IMG/VR virus record: IMGVR_UViG_3300009076_000052
Coordinates: 1 to 22,961 of that record
Reading direction: 5' to 3' (one strand)
DNA from: a virus
DNA length: 22,961 nucleotides
Shown here: in pieces, positions 15,052 to 20,472 of the stretch
Layout: every line of letters begins with the position of its first letter
Position numbering within the stretch: position 1 is the stretch's first letter
Program-made: the position numbers and the translations under genes
The notes under the pieces: model-generated
Seen by the model: the letters and a program-made list of their open reading frames with translations, nothing else
What the model was told of the DNA's origin: nothing
Database searches by the model: none

Positions 15052-17613
15052 TTACAGTTTTGGAACTATATCTTTTAATGAACCAGCATTAAACTTGCTA
15101 GATGTATTGCCTAGTGACATTACCCAAAGAAGTTGAGGTGATGCTGCTTCCTCATTACCTTTCTTAACAGAAGCGTCTGAGGCACCTAACCAGTGCTTTG
15201 TAAACGCAGTACCTTGAGCTGCTTCCTGTTCATTATAAAGTCTTTCTAAGTTAGACCACATAGCCGTTTTATTAATACGATTAGGGTCCATCTTATTATA
15301 ATCAGCAAAAGCTGACTTTAAGTTTTTAACTTTATTAGAAGCTTTACTAAAGACATTAATTCCAGTTTTATCTGTAGCGCCTTTAAGCTTAGGTATTGCT
15401 AAGAAACCATCAGATATTCTGTTTCGAGAATCTGATTTAATCTGTTGCATCTCTAAGAAACCTGCAAGTTGTTTAGAGCCTGCACTGCTTCTTCCATCAG
15501 CAATAGCAATAGCGTACTGCTCTATACCATTGTTCAACGCTAGTCTCATTTCAGGGGTATCGTAGTTAGTGTTAGCCGGTAACATGCTTGTAAACAAAGT
15601 AACACCGCCTTCAAGCTGTGAGGTAGTTAAGCTACCCTTTATACGAGCGTCAAGGGCCTTTTCGTCTTTACTTTCAAGACCTCTTCTTTGAGCAACGTTG
15701 CTGACTACGCTATCAATAGTGTTACTAAGGTTATCGGACACATACGAAGTTAATTCTTTTTGTATGTCTTGAGAAGTGTCACCCTTACCTAAAATATACT
15801 GACCATCAGTCATCTGCCTTAAAGCCGCAACAGATACTACACGGTTCTCTGGGGTTAACCCAAAGACTTCTGGGTTGTCAAGTGAAATAAGCTGACCGTT
15901 CTTAGAGAAAGAACCCGTAAGGTTTCTTTGATTTACGGTGTCGTATATCTCAGCAGTCTTAGAGAAATCAATTGACTGATCATCCATTAGTTTCTTCCGT
16001 GCAGCTATAACTTCCTTACCGTATATCTTTTCTAATTCAAAGTCTTGTTTCTTCTGAGCAGCTTCTTGCTTCCACTCATTCTCAAGGACTTGACCAGCAA
16101 AGGTTACACCATCGTAGCCTACAGCTCTTGAAGCTATGTAAGCAAAGAGAGTCCTACGGACCTTAGGGTCATCAAGCTGTTCTTTAAAGAAACCAGAGAC
16201 ACCGTTCCACACACGCTTAAGGAATGACTCCTCAGGTTCATCATCTTCCTTTTCACCAAGGTTTTCGATAACCTTATCAGCATCCTTCTTAAGAGTAGGT
16301 TCAATTGTTTTAACAACTGTTTCAGCTTCTTTAACTGTAATCTCTTTCTCAGCCTCAGCGTTAGCAGCCTCTTGCTCTACTAAATCCTCTTCACCGTCTT
16401 GATAGAAAGGGGAAAGGTTATTAGCAATCCTTTTCTCAGCATGTGCTTTAGCTTTGTCTATAATAGACTGAGGTGGCAACGAGCCTTCAGGTAAGTTCCT
16501 AAGAACCTCTATCTCTTCTGCAGTTAACCCCGGGATCATAGATGGTACAAGTACTTCACCATTCCCAAAGTTTACACCTATGCTTAACTCAGTTCTTAAA
16601 GAGTTATCATTGCCCTTAATAGGGCCAAGGAATCCTTTCGTTGACTTTGTAGTACCGTCAGGTCGAAGGAGGGAAGGGTCTACTACAGGTTCAACCACGG
16701 GGATATTAGATCCTTCTGGTTTAGGTACATTTGGCTCAAGGGTGAAAGGTTGTTCTTCAGTATACTCATCTACAGTATCATTAGTGAGAGATTGATAGTA
16801 ACCAATAGGGTCTCTCTCTAGAAGAGCTAAAGCCTTAGGGTCCGCCTCAATACGCTTTCTAACATCATCTCTATCAAAGTAGTCTCTAACTTCTACAGTA
16901 AGCTCTCTTTGACTTTCTTGATCTGGAGTGTCTGTAAAGTAGCCTGATGCTCTGTTAAATAAACCTCCGCCTAAAATAGCTTTAGACTTCATACCACCTT
17001 TAGTTGGAAGGCCTCCGCTAGCTAAGGGTTGAATAGCTCGATCGTAAAGGGCTCTTGTATTAACGACTCTAGTAGAGCCTTCTACGTCTGCGTCAAACTG
17101 AGACTGATCTTCCCCACGTACAGTAGGGGGTGCGTTTAACTCAACTTGATACTTCGGTACATCTGGGAGCCGATAAGGGCCGGAAGACTCAGGTACTACT
17201 GGTTCAGGTGCTTCAGGTAAACCTTGAGCAGATTCTCCTAACACTACCTGTTCAGGTGGACGTAGGACAAAGTTATCAGAGTTTGGAAGAGGAGCAGCTG
17301 TAGGTATTGTAGGCTGAGGTATGTTCATTTGCACAGGGGGTACAACACCGATGTTATCAAAAGACTCTGGTGTATACTGTTGGTTAAATGCTGTGTCTAC
17401 TGGCATTAGCTTAGATGGGTCCATATTTTGCTGGAATGCTAATTCCTGAGAGGTCTCTTGTAGCGGAATAGACTGCTGAGGTGCCATAGGTATCTGAACC
17501 TGAGGGATCTGCTGTTGTGTCATTTGAGGAACTTGGAATCTATTTACATCCTCCGCATCCATATCATCCACTAGGCCCCTAAGGAGCTTTGATAAATCTG
17601 TTATATTAGACAT
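15052..17613 (-). CDS. large internal virion protein (853 aa, gp15-like position)
   Basis: An 853-residue protein between the gp14-like and gp16-like genes, hence probably a component of the internal core or ejection apparatus. Residues 1-180 are Pro/Gln-rich low-complexity sequence. At about 334-410 is a module recognisable from many phage virion proteins: L-S-I-G-V-N-F, then V-P-S-M-I-P-G-L-T, then I-I-D-K-A-K-A-H-A-E-K-R-I and S-P-F. It recurs in podovirus structural proteins with no known function. A Glu/Lys-rich charged linker follows, then a long, mainly helical C-terminal region. No enzymatic motif is seen. AAAGGAG lies just before the ATG. The structural role is inferred from position and the module. 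Confidence 0.8.
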   Translation of the reverse strand: MSNITDLSKLLRGLVDDMDAEDVNRFQVPQMTQQQIPQVQIPMAPQQSIPLQETSQELAFQQNMDPSKLMPVDTAFNQQYTPESFDNIGVVPPVQMNIPQPTIPTAAPLPNSDNFVLRPPEQVVLGESAQGLPEAPEPVVPESSGPYRLPDVPKYQVELNAPPTVRGEDQSQFDADVEGSTRVVNTRALYDRAIQPLASGGLPTKGGMKSKAILGGGLFNRASGYFTDTPDQESQRELTVEVRDYFDRDDVRKRIEADPKALALLERDPIGYYQSLTNDTVDEYTEEQPFTLEPNVPKPEGSNIPVVEPVVDPSLLRPDGTTKSTKGFLGPIKGNDNSLRTELSIGVNFGNGEVLVPSMIPGLTAEEIEVLRNLPEGSLPPQSIIDKAKAHAEKRIANNLSPFYQDGEEDLVEQEAANAEAEKEITVKEAETVVKTIEPTLKKDADKVIENLGEKEDDEPEESFLKRVWNGVSGFFKEQLDDPKVRRTLFAYIASRAVGYDGVTFAGQVLENEWKQEAAQKKQDFELEKIYGKEVIAARKKLMDDQSIDFSKTAEIYDTVNQRNLTGSFSKNGQLISLDNPEVFGLTPENRVVSVAALRQMTDGQYILGKGDTSQDIQKELTSYVSDNLSNTIDSVVSNVAQRRGLESKDEKALDARIKGSLTTSQLEGGVTLFTSMLPANTNYDTPEMRLALNNGIEQYAIAIADGRSSAGSKQLAGFLEMQQIKSDSRNRISDGFLAIPKLKGATDKTGINVFSKASNKVKNLKSAFADYNKMDPNRINKTAMWSNLERLYNEQEAAQGTAFTKHWLGASDASVKKGNEEAASPQLLWVMSLGNTSSKFNAGSLKDIVPKL

Positions 17614-17624
17614 ATTAGTCTCCT

Positions 17625-18314
17625 TTAAATAAACCTACGAGGACCACCGCCACCAGATTGCTTCATTCGTTGTTGACGATTCAAAGCTGCTCTTTGGTAC
17701 GGACTAACTTGTTCTTGTCCTGAACCTTTAAGTGCAAGGCTTGGGCCTTGTTGTATTTGTGCTTGCGGCTGTGGTTTCATCAAGCCAATTGCACCTTGAG
17801 CTGCTATGGTTTTAGCAGTGTCACTTGTCAAAGCTTCTTTGCCTTTAGCCATAGCAGCATTAGTCATAGCACCTACCTTACTAGCACCTATTTTACTACC
17901 CATAGTACCTGTGTGTGCAATACCAGTGGAAGTGTTTATAGCTGCTCCGGGTAGTACTGATTGAATACCTACTGGTGCTGCCATAGAAGATGCTGCTGGC
18001 GCTGCCAGTGCTGTAGGTGCTGCCAGTGCTGTAGGTGCAGCCCCCATGCCTGCTACGCCTGCGCCTGATATACCTGTTGTCATTACGGGAGCTACTGCTC
18101 CTGTTGCTGCTCCTGCTGTACCAGCTCCTACTGCTCCTGCTGTACCAGCTCCAGCTCCTGCTGCACCACCTATACCCATCATCGGTGCTGCTATTGGCGC
18201 TAGTAGTCCAGCACCTAGGCCCATAAGAGCTCCTTTCTTTCTATCTTCTGGGTTAGCCAAAGCACCTAATGCTGCCCCACCTAACGCTAATGTTGCCATA
18301 GTTGCAAAACTCAT
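17625..18314 (-). CDS. Ala/Gly-rich hydrophobic virion protein (gp14-like position)
   Basis: A 229-residue protein whose first two thirds are Ala/Gly/Met-rich with glycine-zipper-like spacing (A-L-G-G-A-A-L-G-A-L near the N-terminus; G-L-G-A-G-L-L at about 32-38). A tandem P-T-A-L-A-A duplication is seen. The C-terminus is Gln/Arg-rich and hydrophilic. T7 gp14 (196 aa) is a similarly placed ejection protein that inserts into the outer membrane, and this composition fits that role. There is no detailed motif to prove homology. The ATG overlaps the cupin gene stop by 4 nt (ATGA), with AGGAG upstream. Confidence 0.75.
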   Translation of the reverse strand: MSFATMATLALGGAALGALANPEDRKKGALMGLGAGLLAPIAAPMMGIGGAAGAGAGTAGAVGAGTAGAATGAVAPVMTTGISGAGVAGMGAAPTALAAPTALAAPAASSMAAPVGIQSVLPGAAINTSTGIAHTGTMGSKIGASKVGAMTNAAMAKGKEALTSDTAKTIAAQGAIGLMKPQPQAQIQQGPSLALKGSGQEQVSPYQRAALNRQQRMKQSGGGGPRRFI

Positions 18315-18796
18315 ACGTCTACTCCTAGTAATTTGTAGTTTGGCTCTTCGAGGCCAATAGAAGAATACGAGGGAGCTGTTACTTCCTCTTCTAGTTTGTC
18401 TAGGTTTTCTTCACTTTTAATTGTTGTTATGTGTACGTTAAGAATAACCGAATCTTCTAACGCATAAAATGCTCTTTTAGAACCTGCAGGTGCAGCCCAA
18501 GTACTAGGGGCTGTTATTATCTTGCGACCTTTTTCAGAAACAACAGACATACTTCCTTTAATTAATGTTATAATATGGGGGTGCCTATGTAATGCACCTG
18601 TAATAACCATACCCTTAGGTACACTTAACTCTCTTCCATATAAACATAAATCGTTAAAGTCTTTTATAGGGTCTGTAAAGTAATGATTAAGACCTGTTTG
18701 ATCCATGTTATCTTCAACTTCTCCAGACTCTATTGAATCTTTAATAGCTTCTTCTAAATAAGATACACTTGCTTTTAGTTTTAAATCTGTTGTCAT
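18311..18796 (-). CDS. cupin-fold protein of the virion operon
   Basis: A 161-residue protein with a cupin (RmlC-like) beta-barrel pattern. V-P-K-G-M-V-I-T-G-A-L-H-R-H-P-H resembles cupin motif 1 with H70, H72 and H74, followed by L-I-K-G-S-M-S-V. The second motif has A-P-A-G-S-K-R and later V-H-I-T with H122. The usual motif-1 glutamate and the motif-2 histidine after P-x-G are not in their standard places, so metal-dependent catalysis is doubtful. Similar proteins occur among structural genes of many phages, where a structural role is possible. It is coupled to the next gene by ATGA. Its own Shine-Dalgarno (AAGGA at 18810-18814) has a rather long 13-nt spacing. Confidence 0.78.
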   Translation of the reverse strand: MTTDLKLKASVSYLEEAIKDSIESGEVEDNMDQTGLNHYFTDPIKDFNDLCLYGRELSVPKGMVITGALHRHPHIITLIKGSMSVVSEKGRKIITAPSTWAAPAGSKRAFYALEDSVILNVHITTIKSEENLDKLEEEVTAPSYSSIGLEEPNYKLLGVDV

Positions 18797-18821
18797 AGGA
18801 TTACTTAGGTCCTTAGGAGGT

Positions 18822-19625
18822 TTACTTACCCCCTCCTGATTGTTTAGTTATACTACCGAAGTCAATACCACTAAGCATGCTAGATGCATCTCGTAGGTTT
18901 TGTCTCGGTGCATCCTGCTCAAATTCAAATCGTTCTCTATCAGCATCAATATCTGCTTGACCGTAACCTTCATAACCAGCACCAACATCACGTAGGATTT
19001 GACTACCTTTAAGAGATGCGTCTTGCAAGCTACCTAGCTGTCTAAACATATCACCCTGATAGGCCCTGTTAGAGTCTACCATTCCTTGAAGAGCCTTAGT
19101 TCTTGTATCACCTACAGAAGATGCTAGCTCGCCTGCAGCTGAAGACTTAAGTAAAGCAGCACGGTCACCACCAAAGGCACCTGCATTAACCGCAGCAGTA
19201 TTAAGTCCAGGGATTGTCTCTTCGTTAAATTGTTTCATCAGAGGGTTAGTCAAGGCATCCAAGTACTCTCCGGTTCGTGGATCATTCATCGGATCGTAAG
19301 CCATTGCATCTTGGAACCTGTCAGCAGCTGTGCCAGCTAAGGCACCAGCAGAACCCGCAGCCCCACGTTGAGCCTCTAGTCCTTGGACAGAAGCAGCGTC
19401 ACGTTCAGCTAGTGTACTACCTCCATAGAAGTCTTGGGGCCCAAAGCCTTCCATCTGATTTGCATAGCCTAGTTGTTTTTCAAGTATTCGTCTTTGTTCT
19501 GGAGAAGGTCCAGTAGTAGAAGTACCACCACCACCCTTATAGTTAATCATATAGTTATCAGTAATCGCCCCAACTTCTGCGTCATACTCATTAAACTGTT
19601 TAGATCTTTTTCCTTTAAGTTTCAT
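18822..19625 (-). CDS. putative virion structural/ejection-associated protein (267 aa)
   Basis: A 267-residue Ala/Gly/Asp-rich protein. A basic N-terminus and a short Gly/Thr/Ser linker (residues 32-40) lead into helices. The N-A-G-A-F-G-G-D-R segment, preceded by a D-P-R-T-G-E-Y-L-D-A-L-T-N-P block, is seen in a class of phage structural proteins located between tail and internal-core genes; the exact role of that class is not known to me. The C-terminal third is a predicted helix rich in Asp, Glu, Arg and Gln. It overlaps the preceding gene by 11 nt, with AAAGGA 7 nt from the ATG. The virion role is inferred from pattern and position. Confidence 0.7.
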   Translation of the reverse strand: MKLKGKRSKQFNEYDAEVGAITDNYMINYKGGGGTSTTGPSPEQRRILEKQLGYANQMEGFGPQDFYGGSTLAERDAASVQGLEAQRGAAGSAGALAGTAADRFQDAMAYDPMNDPRTGEYLDALTNPLMKQFNEETIPGLNTAAVNAGAFGGDRAALLKSSAAGELASSVGDTRTKALQGMVDSNRAYQGDMFRQLGSLQDASLKGSQILRDVGAGYEGYGQADIDADRERFEFEQDAPRQNLRDASSMLSGIDFGSITKQSGGGK

Positions 19626-20067
19626 TAGTTGATCCTTTATCTATTGTTGGTTCCCTCAGAGACTTACCTAATACGGTGTATCTATCTGAGTACCCATGTT
19701 TCTTTAAGGCTCTTAGCCAACCCTTTCGACCTATCACTTGCATGTCGTCACAGTCATTAAAGATTGCCCATCGTTCTATGTATTCGACTTCACCTAAAGC
19801 TTCCGCTACGCCTTCTCCTGATTCACCACCAAGGTAGGTTATTTCACAAGTACGTTTTAGCGGGTAGTCTATGACTTGGGTGACAACAGTAGCAACAAAC
19901 TTCTCGCCTATAGTCCCTAGCCATATTTGCTTACTACCCGATACAAGCTCTTCGATTACGTGTTCTACTTTACGCTCTCCATATCCGAATCTTAAGGCAG
20001 ACTCGATGTGCTTTAGGGTTAGTGCAGGCATATCTTTAAAGTGTTCTTGTGTCCACATGCAAAGCAT
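19615..20067 (-). CDS. GNAT-like virion protein (T7 gp13-type)
   Basis: A 150-residue protein with an acyltransferase-like layout: I-W-L-G-T-I-G-E-K-F-V-A-T-V-V-T, a central beta region C-E-I-T-Y-L-G-G, and a C-terminal G-R-K-G-W-L-R-A-L-K-K-H-G-Y block. This block marks the short GNAT-like proteins found among phage structural genes, including T7 gp13, which is needed for virion assembly but is not a proven acetyltransferase. The acetyl-CoA-binding Q/R-x-x-G-x-G/A loop is not clear here, so a structural role is more likely than catalysis. GGAGG at 20073-20077 lies 5 nt from the chosen ATG; a second in-frame ATG at 20058 is 14 nt away and less likely. Confidence 0.75.
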   Translation of the reverse strand: MLCMWTQEHFKDMPALTLKHIESALRFGYGERKVEHVIEELVSGSKQIWLGTIGEKFVATVVTQVIDYPLKRTCEITYLGGESGEGVAEALGEVEYIERWAIFNDCDDMQVIGRKGWLRALKKHGYSDRYTVLGKSLREPTIDKGSTNET

Positions 20068-20082
20068 ATAGTCCTCCAGTTG

Positions 20083-20472
20083 TTACGGTTTAGTTGGAAA
20101 CGAGACCTGAGACAATGCAGTTGCATCTACTGAGTTAGCAGGTAGATCCCTTAAGGCTTGTCTATATACAGCCCACTCTGTTTTCTTCTCATCAGACAAA
20201 GGGCTATCAGGCATCTGAGTCCAATCGCTCATCATAAGGTAGGACTCTCTCATCCCTCGTACAGCTCTGTCTAAGGTAGCTTTAGCTTCTGAGGGACTAG
20301 TGGTACCCTCAAGGAAGACACCGCCTATAAAGTACTTATGAGAGGCCTCAGGGGTACCTACGGTATAGCTCTCAGTACCTGAGTGATTATACTCAATGTT
20401 TTCTTCGTTACAAATTAAAGTCTTTTTAATAAGACCTGTATCCGTATCATATACAACGTAGTTAGTACTCAT
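20083..20472 (-). CDS. tail fibre assembly protein, Phage_tail_APC-like
   Basis: A 129-residue protein. The C-terminal half has R-G-M-R-E-S-Y-L-M-M-S-D-W-T, P-D-S-P-L, E-W-A-V-Y-R-Q-A-L-R-D-L-P, the strongly conserved pattern of the phage tail assembly chaperone family (Phage_tail_APC). The N-terminal half is a small beta domain ending in the Y-F-I-G-G-V-F segment. Such proteins usually sit directly after a tail fibre gene, as here: its ATG overlaps the fibre stop by 4 nt (ATGA). The likely role is to help fold, trim or attach the fibre. Confidence 0.85.
   Translation of the reverse strand: MSTNYVVYDTDTGLIKKTLICNEENIEYNHSGTESYTVGTPEASHKYFIGGVFLEGTTSPSEAKATLDRAVRGMRESYLMMSDWTQMPDSPLSDEKKTEWAVYRQALRDLPANSVDATALSQVSFPTKP

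Noticed and set aside
19615-20067. Active GNAT acetyltransferase
   Set aside because: The cofactor-binding loop is not clear and the gene is in a virion operon at the place of T7 gp13, so I call it GNAT-like only.
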